Source of the DNA: an uncultured Dehalococcoidia bacterium
Lineage (GTDB): Bacteria; Chloroflexota; Dehalococcoidia; Lucifugimonadales; UBA3495
Reading direction: 5' to 3'
Assembly (NCBI GenBank): GCA_958296445.1
Contig: OY282565.1
Span: 3,273,570 to 3,337,569 of the forward strand
DNA length: 64,000 bases
The translations under genes were made by a program, and so were the position numbers. This document shows, piece after piece, positions 17,002 through 25,885 of this stretch. The stretch's first letter is position 1; the number at the start of each line of letters is the position of its first letter. The notes under the pieces are model-generated. The model was not told where the DNA came from and did not search any database. It saw only the letters and a program-made list of their open reading frames with translations.

Positions 17002-17508
17002 TCAGGTTGACGTGCCGTATTGCGGCTCATCTTCCAACTGGTCTTCCAGATCGCGGTACTTGGAAGGGCATTTGACCAGAATTTCGCTGGCGTGGAAAAC
17101 GCCATCGCCGCTGTAGCTTCCTTCCAGGATGATTTCCGAATGCGGATTGAAGAACAGGTCAGGGAGAACGCCGTTGTAGGTGGCAAGCAGCAGGGCGGAG
17201 CCGGAACTCGCCCCCTCTTTATCGGTTAGCTGGAAGTGGGATACGGTAGACTTGTCCGGGCGGTCGAAAGTGCCTTCCACCAGTTTGCCCGAAACCCGCA
17301 CCATCTGGCCGCTCTCGATTTCCTGAACCGCCTGCTTGCCGTTAAACTCGCTTACCGTCAGAAAATAGCGCGTGTTCTCGCCAAAGGCGGCCCATATCAT
17401 AGCCGCCAATGCCAGCGCCACCACTGCGGCTATAATGATAAAGCGGGTGCGGTGGGAGCGGTTCTCGGAAATTTCGGCGTTTTGCGCTTCTGCGCCAGGC
17501 GCTTCCAA
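17002..17508 (-). CDS. ccmE: cytochrome c heme chaperone CcmE (CxxxY type)
   Basis: About 168 residues from TTG 17508, chosen because GGAG lies six bases upstream and the longer TTG start at 17622 has no ribosome site and runs through a dispersed repeat. One membrane span (22-41) precedes the beta-barrel domain with YFLTVSEF, VRVSGKLVEGT and LPDLFF. The covalent heme attachment site is Cys147-x3-Tyr151 (KCPSKY), not the usual HxxxY. CcmE carries heme from CcmABCD to CcmF/H outside the membrane. It faces ccmA across a short divergent region. Confidence 0.88.
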   Translation of the reverse strand: MEAPGAEAQNAEISENRSHRTRFIIIAAVVALALAAMIWAAFGENTRYFLTVSEFNGKQAVQEIESGQMVRVSGKLVEGTFDRPDKSTVSHFQLTDKEGASSGSALLLATYNGVLPDLFFNPHSEIILEGSYSGDGVFHASEILVKCPSKYRDLEDQLEDEPQYGTST

Positions 17509-17531
17509 TCTTGTCTCCAGTGCTAATCTAA

Positions 17532-17549
17532 TTGTGATAATGATAACAA
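17532..17549. promoter_or_regulatory. possible iron-type operator between ccmE and ccmA
   Basis: TTGTGATAATGATAACAA is a near-palindrome and contains GATAATGATAAC, two adjoining hexamers of the Fur-box type. It is an AT-rich island in GC-rich DNA just upstream of the ccmE start. It could control ccmE or the divergent ccmA. Weak evidence; a single site. Confidence 0.3.
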
Positions 17550-17661
17550 ATTGCGCCCATACTGCCAACGCAAATAAGGGCCGGAATGGCCTACCATCCC
17601 GCTTATCCTTCGACAAGCTCAAGACGAGCGGGATGGCTAAAGCCGCAGGCGGGTTTCAGTC

Positions 17662-18408
17662 GTGAACGCCGGTTACGCCATCACCGTCGAGGGACTGGAA
17701 AAGAGCTACCGGGACTGGCCGGTGCTGTGGAACTTGGACTTGACGGTTCCGTGGGGTGAGGCGCTGGCCCTTTTCGGGGCCAACGGCGCGGGCAAGACTA
17801 CGCTGCTGCGAATCCTGTCTACCAGCGTCCGGCCCGACGCCGGAACGGTGCGCATCGCCGGGCGTGACCTGCTGCGCCAAACCGCCGAGGCGCGGCGGCG
17901 TATCGGCGTAGTGGGCCATCGCAGCTTTCTGTACGAAGACTTGACGCCGCGGGAAAACCTTACCTACTACGCCCGGCTCTATGGCATAAGCGACCGGGAA
18001 GCGCGGGTGACCGCCGCGCTGGAGCGGGTGGGGCTGGGCAGCCGGGCCAACCACCGGGTTCGCGCCCTTTCCAACGGGATGCAGAAACGGGCCGCCATCG
18101 CCCGCGCCATCCTGCACCGGCCCGGCGTGTTGCTGCTGGACGAGCCGGAGGCGGGCCTCGACCGCGACTCGCGCCGGATGCTGGGCGAACTGCTGGCCGA
18201 GTGGACTGCCGCCGGCCGCTCGGTGGCCTTCACCACCCACGACATCGAGCTGGGCCTGGCCTGGGGCCACCGCGCCGCCGTGCTGACTGGGGGGCGGCTG
18301 GCCTTCCCCGGTGGCGGCGCGACGGATATACAGCAGGCGCTGAGCTCAGGCCCTTCGACAAGACCGGGGGAGGGGGAGGGGAGAATGTCGGACGGGGGCG
18401 GGCGGTGA
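17662..18408 (+). CDS. ccmA: heme exporter ATP-binding protein CcmA
   Basis: 248 residues from GTG 17662. ABC ATPase with Walker A GANGAGKTT, signature LSNGMQKR and Walker B LLLDEPEAGLD. CcmA powers release of heme-loaded CcmE from the CcmABCD complex. The last 20 or so residues are low complexity. The stop overlaps the ccmB start by four bases (GTGA). It heads ccmABCD. Confidence 0.93.
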   Translation: MNAGYAITVEGLEKSYRDWPVLWNLDLTVPWGEALALFGANGAGKTTLLRILSTSVRPDAGTVRIAGRDLLRQTAEARRRIGVVGHRSFLYEDLTPRENLTYYARLYGISDREARVTAALERVGLGSRANHRVRALSNGMQKRAAIARAILHRPGVLLLDEPEAGLDRDSRRMLGELLAEWTAAGRSVAFTTHDIELGLAWGHRAAVLTGGRLAFPGGGATDIQQALSSGPSTRPGEGEGRMSDGGGR

Positions 18409-19079
18409 AAGATTTTCTGGGGCCGATGGCTACGATGGTCTGGAAGGACATCGTGCTGGAAGCGCGGTCGCGGGAGCTGGTGGTTTCGGTCATCGTTTTC
18501 GGGCTGCTGCTGGTGGTGGTGTTCAACTTTGCCCTGCGGCCCGCGCCGGGGCAGGCGGCGGCCCTGGCCCCCGGCCTGCTGTGGGTGGCCTTCGCCTTCG
18601 CCGCGACCTTGGCGATGAACCGGGCATTCATCCGCGAGCAGGAAGCCGGGGCGCTGGAGGGGCTGCTGGTGTCGCCGGTCAGCCGCGACGCCATCTTTCT
18701 GGCCAAGGCGGCCGCCAGCTTTATCTTTATGCTGCTGGTGGAGGCGGCGTTGTTGCCGGCCTATGGGGCGATGCTGGAGTTTTCGGCGCTGTCGTGGACG
18801 CTGGGGGCGGCCATCCTGCTGGCGACGCTGGGGTTCGCCCTGATTGGCACGCTGTTTTCGGCGCTTGCGGCGCAGACCCGCTCGCGGGAAATAATGCTGC
18901 CCGTCCTGTTTTTCCCCATCATAACGCCGCTCATCATCGCGGCGGTGGCGGTGTCCGGCGGCGCGACGGGCGGCGGAACCTTTACCGGGCTAGGCCGCTG
19001 GCTGTTGCTGATGGGCGTTTTCGACGCCCTTTTTCTGGTAATATGTCCTTGGGTATTTTCATTCGTTGTAGAGGATTAA
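18405..19079 (+). CDS. ccmB: heme exporter membrane subunit CcmB
   Basis: 224 residues from GTG 18405. The protein starts VKDFLGPMATMVWKDIVLEA and has RSRELVVSVIVFGLLLVVVF, FIREQEAGALEGLLVSP and six hydrophobic spans, all typical of CcmB. The four-base overlap with ccmA fixes the start; longer in-frame extensions lie inside ccmA. It is the permease partner of CcmA. Confidence 0.92.
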   Translation: MKDFLGPMATMVWKDIVLEARSRELVVSVIVFGLLLVVVFNFALRPAPGQAAALAPGLLWVAFAFAATLAMNRAFIREQEAGALEGLLVSPVSRDAIFLAKAAASFIFMLLVEAALLPAYGAMLEFSALSWTLGAAILLATLGFALIGTLFSALAAQTRSREIMLPVLFFPIITPLIIAAVAVSGGATGGGTFTGLGRWLLLMGVFDALFLVICPWVFSFVVED

Positions 19080-19084
19080 CGAGC

Positions 19085-19843
19085 TTGGCAGACACCGAAA
19101 GAATCGCCCGTCGGCCCGCCGCGTATGCCAAAGCGGGCTGGCGCCTTACCCCCCGGATGGCCGTCGGCGCCGTCGCCGGGGTGTTGCTGCTGGTTGACTT
19201 GTATCTGATTTTTATGGTTGCGCCCACCGACGCCAACCTAGGAAACGTGCAGCGCGTTTTCTATCTCCACGTTCCCATATCCCTGATGTCTTTTCTGGCT
19301 TTCTTCCTCGTCTTTGTCGGTAGCCTGATGTACTTGATTAAGCGTAGCGGCCGGTGGGACAGCCTGGCCTTGTCGGCCGGGGAAGTGGGGGTAGTGTTCG
19401 TTTCGCTGGCCCTGATTACCGGCGTCATCTGGGCGCGGCCAGTGTGGAACGTATGGTGGACTTGGGAGCCGCGGCTCACCACCACGCTGGTGCTGTGGCT
19501 GATCTACGTGGGTTATCTGATGGTGCGGGCCTACGCGCCCAACCGGGCCAAGGCGGCGGTCTATTCGGCAGTGGTGGGCATCATCGGATTCGTTGACGTG
19601 CCTATCGTCTACTACTCGGTGCAGTGGTGGCGCTCGATTCACCCGCCGCAGGTGGTGGGGCCGCTGGCGGAAAGTGGTTCGCTGGACCCGACGATGTATA
19701 TGGTGCTGCTGGTTTCGATGCTGGCCTTCCTGTTCTTCACCGTCTGGCTGGTGATGGAGCGGATGGCGGCCCGCGCCGCCGAGGACGAACTGGGCCGCAT
19801 CCGCTTCGAGCTCCGCCGGGCCGGGCAGCCAAGCGGCGATTAA
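19085..19843 (+). CDS. ccmC: heme-handling membrane protein CcmC
   Basis: About 252 residues from TTG 19085, with AGAGGA upstream. It has six membrane spans and the WWD heme motif (WNVWWTWEPRLTT), with flanking histidines in YLHVPISL and SIHPPQV that would bind heme. CcmC loads heme onto CcmE. It follows ccmB by five bases. An earlier ATG at 19043 lies inside ccmB and is less likely. Confidence 0.9.
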   Translation: MADTERIARRPAAYAKAGWRLTPRMAVGAVAGVLLLVDLYLIFMVAPTDANLGNVQRVFYLHVPISLMSFLAFFLVFVGSLMYLIKRSGRWDSLALSAGEVGVVFVSLALITGVIWARPVWNVWWTWEPRLTTTLVLWLIYVGYLMVRAYAPNRAKAAVYSAVVGIIGFVDVPIVYYSVQWWRSIHPPQVVGPLAESGSLDPTMYMVLLVSMLAFLFFTVWLVMERMAARAAEDELGRIRFELRRAGQPSGD

Positions 19844-19887
19844 ACATCCACGTTTCCCGGTTTCCCCAATCAATCAAGGAAAACGCA

Positions 19888-20085
19888 ATGCCGGAAATTC
19901 TGCTCCAAACCAGCCTGCCCCCTTCCAACTTGCCCTACCTGATAGCCGCCTTTGTGGTGACCGGGCTGGTATTCTTGGGCTATATTTTCTTCATCATCCG
20001 CCGCCGACAAGAAACCGAAAGGGAGATAAACCGCCTCCGCCAAACGGCGGCGGATGACGGCAGCGGCGCACTGGAACAGCCCTGA
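19888..20085 (+). CDS. ccmD: CcmD-like small membrane protein
   Basis: 65 residues from ATG 19888 with AAGGA seven bases upstream. One hydrophobic span (about 14-36: YLIAAFVVTGLVFLGYIFF) is followed by a basic, charged helix (RRRQETEREINRLRQ). This is the shape of CcmD, which helps CcmABC release holo-CcmE. Position directly after ccmC supports the call. Confidence 0.8.
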   Translation: MPEILLQTSLPPSNLPYLIAAFVVTGLVFLGYIFFIIRRRQETEREINRLRQTAADDGSGALEQP

Positions 20086-20185
20086 ACCCGCCGCCCGCCC
20101 GTCATTCCTGCTACGTTTGTGTGGCGGGAACGGCGGGTAAACGCGGCGAGTATGCCATCAGCAGAGGGCGGCGGTAGCGCGGCTG

Positions 20186-21805
20186 TTATCCGCCCGGCTG
20201 GTAGTCCTGAAAGCGGTCGCGCAGCACTTTTTTGTCGAACTTGCCTACGGTAGTTTTGGGGATTTCGTCCAGGAAAATTACGTCGTCGGGCATCCACCAT
20301 GAAGCGAAGCGGGGGCGGATGAAGTCCAGCACCTCGCTCTTTTGCAGGGTGTCGCGGTGACCGGCGTTAGGCACGACGCAGGCTAGGGGGCGTTCCTGCC
20401 AAGTGGGGTGCGGCACGGCGATGACCGCCGCCTCCAGCACGCCGGGGTGGGCGATGATGGCGGTTTCCAAGTCTACCGAGGAAATCCATTCTCCGCCGCT
20501 CTTTACCATATCCTTAACCCGGTCGCCAATCTGTATGTTGCCCGACGGGTCTACGGATGCGATGTCGCCGCTGTGATACCAGCCGTCTATGAAAGTTTCT
20601 TCGCTGCGCGGGTCGTTGTAGTATTCGGAAGCAATCCAGGGGCCGCGGAACAGCAGTTCGCCCCGTTGCTGGCCGTCCCATTCCAGGTCGGCGCCGTTTT
20701 CGTCCACTAGGCGCATATCCACGCCGAACACCGGGGCGCCCTGCTTGCCCTGCTCGACCAGCCGGGCATCGCCTTCCAGCCCGTCCAGTTGGCTGGGCAG
20801 GCGGTTGTAGGAAACTAGGGGCGTGGCCTCGGTCATTCCGTAGGCTTGTATCAAGTCAACGCCCAGCCGCTCCTTGAAAGCCTGAATCATACTTGCCGGC
20901 ACCGCCGAGCCGCCGCTCACCACCGCCCGCAGACTGGACAAGTCGAACTCCTCCTCACTGCGGGCCAGAAAGTCCAGCAGCCCCACCCAGATGGTAGGGA
21001 CGCCCAAGCTGATGGTAACGCGCTGCTCGCTGATGAGGCGGCAGATGGCGGCGGGGTCGGGCCGCACCCCGGCCAGCACTTGGGTCGCGCCGGTCATCGT
21101 GGTGGAGTACGGCACACCCCAGCAATTGGCGTGGAACATCGGCACCACGGCCATCACCACGTCGCGCTCGCGGACTCCGGCGGCGTCGGCGGTGCATTCC
21201 ATCATCGAGTGCAGCACTTGGGCGCGATGGGTGTAGGTTACGCCCTTGGGCCGTCCGGTAGTGGCCGAGGTGTAGCAGAGGCCCGCCGGGTCGTTTTCGT
21301 CCAGCGGCGGCGAGGTATAGCTGTCCGGCGCCGCCGCCAGCAGCTCCTCATATATGTGAGCCGAGGGCAGCGACGTTTGGAAAGCCGCGTCGCCTGTCAT
21401 TATCACGAAATGCTCCACCGTTTCCAGTTGCGGGGCCACCGGCTCAAGGATGGGGACGAGGTCGGGGTCAACCAGCATCACCTTGTCCCCGGCGTGATTT
21501 ATGATATACACCAAATCCTCGGCGGAAAGGCGTATGTTGGTGGTATGGGTCACCGCGCCCATAGCCGGGGGCGCGAAATACGCCTCCAGATGCCGGTAGG
21601 TGTTCCAACCGAAAGTGCCAACCCGGTCGCCGCGCCCCACGCCCAGCCCGGCCAGCGCATGGCACAGCCGGTTCACCCGCCCGGCCAGCTCGCGGTAGGT
21701 GTATCGGTGAACGCCGCCGCCCTCGCGGGTGATAATTTCCTTGTGGGGAAAATAGGTGCTGGCCCGGTTCAGCAGCCCCGGAACCAGAAGCTGGTAGTTC
21801 ATCAT
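20186..21805 (-). CDS. AMP-forming acyl-CoA synthetase (long/medium-chain fatty acid type)
   Basis: 539 residues from ATG 21805, with GGAGG nine bases upstream; the longer start at 21886 is made of a dispersed repeat. ANL-family motifs: P-loop YTSATTGRPKGVT, YGMTEATP, GWYHSGD, and the C-terminal PKTTVGKFDK with the adenylation lysine. It activates a carboxylic acid to its CoA thioester. The substrate cannot be read from sequence. It stands alone, with SDR and dehydrogenase genes further on. Confidence 0.9.
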   Translation of the reverse strand: MMNYQLLVPGLLNRASTYFPHKEIITREGGGVHRYTYRELAGRVNRLCHALAGLGVGRGDRVGTFGWNTYRHLEAYFAPPAMGAVTHTTNIRLSAEDLVYIINHAGDKVMLVDPDLVPILEPVAPQLETVEHFVIMTGDAAFQTSLPSAHIYEELLAAAPDSYTSPPLDENDPAGLCYTSATTGRPKGVTYTHRAQVLHSMMECTADAAGVRERDVVMAVVPMFHANCWGVPYSTTMTGATQVLAGVRPDPAAICRLISEQRVTISLGVPTIWVGLLDFLARSEEEFDLSSLRAVVSGGSAVPASMIQAFKERLGVDLIQAYGMTEATPLVSYNRLPSQLDGLEGDARLVEQGKQGAPVFGVDMRLVDENGADLEWDGQQRGELLFRGPWIASEYYNDPRSEETFIDGWYHSGDIASVDPSGNIQIGDRVKDMVKSGGEWISSVDLETAIIAHPGVLEAAVIAVPHPTWQERPLACVVPNAGHRDTLQKSEVLDFIRPRFASWWMPDDVIFLDEIPKTTVGKFDKKVLRDRFQDYQPGG

Positions 21806-22031
21806 AAAGCACAGCCTCCGTTGATGGAATTTGTGGCGGCGGATTCCCGCTTTCGCGGGAATGACGGGTTTTGGCGCAACCGGCAAGGGGTTCAGAATGG
21901 CGGGGCGGATTCCATATTGACTTTGCGCCCAAGTTTAGCTTATTAAATGCTTTCGGGCTATTATCCGGCGCATAAGGCTTGCCCCGTCAAGGCCGTAATG
22001 CCGCCGAGTTCAGTTTGGCGTTGGGGAAACG

Positions 22032-22871
22032 ATGAAAAAGTTAATTCGCGGTATCCTGCCCGCTCCGGCTTGGAACGCAGCCGCGTCCGTGAAGGATGCC
22101 TATCTTTTCAATCGCACTCCCTCACCAGAGAAAATGACCCGGATACCGCTCCCGAATCCGTCGGAGATTTCTTTGCCGGAGCTGTTCGGCGGCGATATTG
22201 CCGGCCAATGGGAAGCGGACAGCAAGGCTATCAGCGAAGTCTTTGAATACGCGGACAAGGGCGGCGCCGTCTGTCCAGGAGACCGGCGGGCGCTGTGGTA
22301 TTTGATTCGCCGTCTGGAGCCGCGCTTGGCCTTGGAGATTGGCACCCATATAGGGGGATCAACGCTGCATATCGCTATGGCGATGAAAACGTCCCGGCCA
22401 GCCCCCCCGCCCCGCTTAGTCACGGTGGACTTCATAGACGTCAACGACGCCGCAACGCGACAGTGGGAGCGCTACGACTCTCCCGCATCGCCCAAGGATA
22501 TGCTGGCGCGGCTTGGCTGCGCGGATGTGGTGGATTTCGTTGTGGCCCGAAGCCTAGATTATCTCGCCGGACGCGATGGGGAATTCGATTTCGTTTTTCT
22601 GGACGGCAGCCACCAGGCCCATATCGTTTACCAAGAAATTCCGATGGCGCTCAAGGCACTCCGCCCCGGCGGATTCCTGTTAATGCACGACTACTTTCCG
22701 AATCTGAAACCCGTTTGGGATGACGGCAAGGTTATATCCGGCCCTTACCGCGCTATCGAGCGCCTGCAACGCGAAGGCAACGGCATTGCCGCGTTGCCCC
22801 TAGGCATCCTGCCGTGGCCTACCAAGCTGGGCTCGAATACCACATCTCTGGCTCTCTTGACGCGGCTCTAG
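22032..22871 (+). CDS. class I SAM-dependent methyltransferase
   Basis: 279 residues. The SAM-binding glycine motif is LALEIGTHIGGSTLH, with LVTVDFID and FDFVFLDGSH further on, like the Methyltransf_24 group acting on small molecules, sugars or lipids. It ends with ALRPGGFLLMHDYF. No membrane segment. It stands alone, and the substrate is unknown. Confidence 0.85.
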   Translation: MKKLIRGILPAPAWNAAASVKDAYLFNRTPSPEKMTRIPLPNPSEISLPELFGGDIAGQWEADSKAISEVFEYADKGGAVCPGDRRALWYLIRRLEPRLALEIGTHIGGSTLHIAMAMKTSRPAPPPRLVTVDFIDVNDAATRQWERYDSPASPKDMLARLGCADVVDFVVARSLDYLAGRDGEFDFVFLDGSHQAHIVYQEIPMALKALRPGGFLLMHDYFPNLKPVWDDGKVISGPYRAIERLQREGNGIAALPLGILPWPTKLGSNTTSLALLTRL

Positions 22872-23150
22872 GGCGCTGGAGAGGATTGCGAAATTCCCCT
22901 TCGCCACCCTAAGCTAATTGTCGCCCTGAACTATTGTCACAGTGGACTAATTGTCGCCCTGAATTATTGTCACCCCTAGGCTAATTGTCACCCCGGACTA
23001 ATTGTCACCCTGAACTCTAATTGTCACCCTGAGCAAAGCGAAGGGCCTCCCCGCCCAAGCCGGGATTCTTCGCTTCGCTCAGAATGACAGGGGGGCCAGA
23101 GTGACAGGCGGCCAGAATGACAAATAGCCTAGAATCCGCCCCGCCTTTCC
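22872..23150. repeat. tandem repeat array (CTAATTGTCACCCTGA)
   Basis: About six irregular copies of CTAATTGTC(A/G)CCCTGAA run from 22912 to 23034, then a TGTCACCCTGAGCAAAGCGA element and its inverted partner (CGCTTCGCTCAGAATGACAG). No gene is visible. The inverted pair could fold as a large hairpin between converging genes. Confidence 0.7.
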
Positions 23151-23942
23151 CTACGGCGACATTATGCTTACGCCGCCGTCTACGGCCCAGGTCTGGCCGG
23201 TGATGTAGGATGCGGCGGGCGAGGCCAGAAAGACGCAGAGGTAGCCGGGTTCCTTTAGCTCGCCCACGCGGCCCAGCGGCACTTGGCTTTTGGCCTGTTC
23301 TTGGCGGGACTGGTAGGCTTCCGCCGACATCTGGCCGGGGTCGGGGAAGTAGCCGGGGGCCACGGCGTTGACCCGCACGCCGTAGGGTGCCCATTCTTGG
23401 GCCAGACTTTCGGTGAACCGCATAACGCCGGCCTTGGCGGCGTCGTAGGCGGCGGAACCGGCCCGCCCCCGGAAGGACGCGAACCCGGATATGTTGATGG
23501 CGCTGCCGCTGCCCCGCTCCAGCAGGTGCGGGCCGAGGGCGCGGCATCCTTGAAACGCCTCGGTCAGGTTCACGTCAACCACGAAATGCCATTCCTCCTC
23601 GGTCATCCCCTCCGCGCCGTTGGGCAGGCGGGCCACCGGCTTGCGGATGGCGTCGCCGACACAGTTTACCAGCGTGTCCACCCGCCCGAACCGGCGGATG
23701 GTTTCGGCGGCGATGCGCTCCATATCGGCGGCTTTGGTGGCGTCGCCGGTCAACGGCAGGGCGGCGCGGCCCAGAGCGCGGATTTCCCCGGCGGCCTGTT
23801 CCACGGTGGCCGCGGAAAGGCTGGTTACGGCCACGTCGGCGCCGGCCTCGGCAAAGGCCAGAGCGATGCCCTTGCCAATGCCCCGTCCGGCCCCGGCCAC
23901 CAAGACTTTCTGGCCGCTTACGTCAAACTGCGTCAGGCTCAT
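23151..23942 (-). CDS. short-chain dehydrogenase/reductase
   Basis: 263 residues from ATG 23942 with GGAGGGAG seven bases upstream. NAD(P)-binding GAGRGIGKG near the N-terminus, NISGF with the catalytic serine, YDAAKAG (Tyr-x3-Lys), and an AVDGG C-terminal end. Classical SDR length. Its 5' end overlaps the HhH-GPD gene by 20 bases, so the two are co-transcribed. Substrate unknown. Confidence 0.92.
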   Translation of the reverse strand: MSLTQFDVSGQKVLVAGAGRGIGKGIALAFAEAGADVAVTSLSAATVEQAAGEIRALGRAALPLTGDATKAADMERIAAETIRRFGRVDTLVNCVGDAIRKPVARLPNGAEGMTEEEWHFVVDVNLTEAFQGCRALGPHLLERGSGSAINISGFASFRGRAGSAAYDAAKAGVMRFTESLAQEWAPYGVRVNAVAPGYFPDPGQMSAEAYQSRQEQAKSQVPLGRVGELKEPGYLCVFLASPAASYITGQTWAVDGGVSIMSP

Positions 23943-24732
23943 ACAACAACTCCCTCCAGTCATCCCAAATCGTGGGGTCTAATTCGACGCTTGCCGGTTC
24001 ATCCGCGGGCTGGCGGCGCGATTGGCAGCCAGACACCGGGCAGCGGCGACACTGCGGCGTTCTGGAACAGCAGAGCTGCCCATGCAGCCGCAGTATCTCG
24101 TGAATGTCCACCATCGCGATGGACAAGGCCGCGAACCGCTTGATTTGGCTGTGATAGACCCATTTTAGACCCTCGCGCAATGGCGCGGGCGTCCGCTCCC
24201 TATCGCCGAGACCGAACACCCGCGACAGCACCCGCACGCCGTGGGCGTCCAGCGGCAGGGCTTCCTCGCCCCAGCCGTAGGCCAGCACGCACTCGGCTAT
24301 CTTTTCCCCGACGCCGTGGATACGCAGCAGGCCGTCGCGTTCCCGCGGAACGCCCGCGGTCAGCGCATCAGCCATTGACGCGATAACCGGCAACTGGCCG
24401 GGGCGCACGATGCCGCGAGCTTCACCGGCCGCGAACCCCCCATCCTGAGCTGGCCGCCAGGCCGCCAGGGCTGCGGCGTCCGGGAAAACCCGGAAAAACC
24501 TGCGGCACATATCCGCCAAGAGCGCGTCCCTAGTGCGGGCACTGAGGCCGAACAGCACCAGCGCCCGGTAGGGGCTGCGGCGGCGTCCGCTTTCGGCCCA
24601 GACAGCCGACTCCCAAGTAAAGCCGCGGGCGGCGGCCTTTAGCTCCGCCAGCAGCCGCACGACTCTGTAACCCGGCAAAGGGAGCATACCCATCCTTGTT
24701 CTTTTGACGCCGGGGGGCGGCGCGGGTATCAT
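23923..24732 (-). CDS. HhH-GPD DNA glycosylase with Fe-S cluster (endonuclease III-like)
   Basis: Up to 269 residues. The helix-hairpin-helix (LLRIHGVGEKIAE) keeps the lysine of bifunctional enzymes, and the catalytic Asp lies in PLDAHGVRV. A four-cysteine cluster site (C-x6-C-x2-C-x4-C, LCCSRTPQCRRCPVSGC) is present. It probably removes damaged bases. The N-terminus is divergent and two starts are possible (24732 or ATG 24693); neither has a strong ribosome site. It overlaps the following SDR gene. Confidence 0.82.
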   Translation of the reverse strand: MIPAPPPGVKRTRMGMLPLPGYRVVRLLAELKAAARGFTWESAVWAESGRRRSPYRALVLFGLSARTRDALLADMCRRFFRVFPDAAALAAWRPAQDGGFAAGEARGIVRPGQLPVIASMADALTAGVPRERDGLLRIHGVGEKIAECVLAYGWGEEALPLDAHGVRVLSRVFGLGDRERTPAPLREGLKWVYHSQIKRFAALSIAMVDIHEILRLHGQLCCSRTPQCRRCPVSGCQSRRQPADEPASVELDPTIWDDWRELLYEPDAV

Positions 24733-24853
24733 TTGGCGGGCGCAAGCCCATTTTACTATTCTTGCGGGATATATTGGCCCCTAGCCGGGGCTAGGGCAAG
24801 GGCCGGGGTTTTCCGGTTTGGGGGCGGTTGTCTGAATTTTAGGAGGAACGCTT

Positions 24854-25885
24854 ATGAAAGCGGTTTTCATTAACGAGCATGGCGGAACCGACAAACTTGT
24901 CTGCGGCGACCGGCCCGAACCGGAACCCGCCCCCGGCGAGGTTATGTTGCGGGTGCGGGCCAGCGCCCTGAATCACCTAGACTTGAACCTGCGCGAGGGG
25001 CGCACCTACCGCGGCCCGCTGCCCCGCATTCTAGGCTGCGACATCGCGGGCGAGGTGACCGCCATCAGCCCGGCGGCCAGCACGCCGCTACAAATCGGCG
25101 ACCGCGTGATTCTCAACAATCGCGTCACCTGCGCATCCTGCCACAACTGCCAGATGGGGCGCGACGACCAATGCCCCAACCAGAAGCGGCTGGGCGTAGA
25201 CCTAGACGGCGGCCATGCCGAATACATCACCGCTCCGGCCATCAACGCCCACGTCATACCCGACGCTATGGATTTCACCGAAGCTGCGGCGCTGCCCATC
25301 GCGGCCCATACCGCTTGGCACTGTCTGGTGACCCAAGCGCAGATTCGCCCGTGGGACGACGTGCTGGTGCAGGCGGCGGGCAGCGGCGTCGGCAGCATGG
25401 CAATACAAATCGCCAAGATGATGGGGGCGCGGGTTATCACCACCGCCGGCAGCCGCTGGAAGCTGGAGCGGGCATTGGAACTGGGCGCCGACGAGGTTAT
25501 CAACTACAACGAAACGCCCAACTTCAGCCAGCAGGTGCTGGAGTTTACCGACGGCCGGGGCGCCGATCTGGTGTTCGACTGCGTGGGCGCGTCGGTATGG
25601 GAGGAAAACCTGCTGTCGCTGAAAGCCGGCGGGCGGCTGGTCATCACCGGCGTCACCAGCGGGGCCACCGCCAACCTGAACCTGTCCCTGCTCCAGAGCA
25701 AGCCCCTGCACCTAATGGGCAGCGGAGGCCGCAGCAACCGCACCTTCGCCGACTTTATGAAAGTAGTGCATCACGGCTCCCTCAACGGCATCGCCGGCCG
25801 CATCTTCCCCCTAGAGGAAGTGGGCGCCGCCCACCAGGCAATGGCCGACCGCGACTTTTTCGGCAAGATTGTGATTGAGAGCTGA
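24854..25885 (+). CDS. zinc-binding medium-chain dehydrogenase/quinone oxidoreductase
   Basis: 343 residues; AGGAGG precedes the ATG. MDR-family features: an ILGCDIAGEV segment in place of the usual GHExxG, the structural zinc lobe CASCHNC...QCP (four cysteines), the AAGSGVGSMAIQIAK nucleotide-binding loop, and a C-terminal PLEEVGAAHQAM. It oxidises an alcohol or reduces an enone or quinone with NAD(P). Substrate unknown. A palindrome (CCCTAGCCGGGGCTAGGG, about 24780-24797) lies upstream. Confidence 0.9.
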   Translation: MKAVFINEHGGTDKLVCGDRPEPEPAPGEVMLRVRASALNHLDLNLREGRTYRGPLPRILGCDIAGEVTAISPAASTPLQIGDRVILNNRVTCASCHNCQMGRDDQCPNQKRLGVDLDGGHAEYITAPAINAHVIPDAMDFTEAAALPIAAHTAWHCLVTQAQIRPWDDVLVQAAGSGVGSMAIQIAKMMGARVITTAGSRWKLERALELGADEVINYNETPNFSQQVLEFTDGRGADLVFDCVGASVWEENLLSLKAGGRLVITGVTSGATANLNLSLLQSKPLHLMGSGGRSNRTFADFMKVVHHGSLNGIAGRIFPLEEVGAAHQAMADRDFFGKIVIES

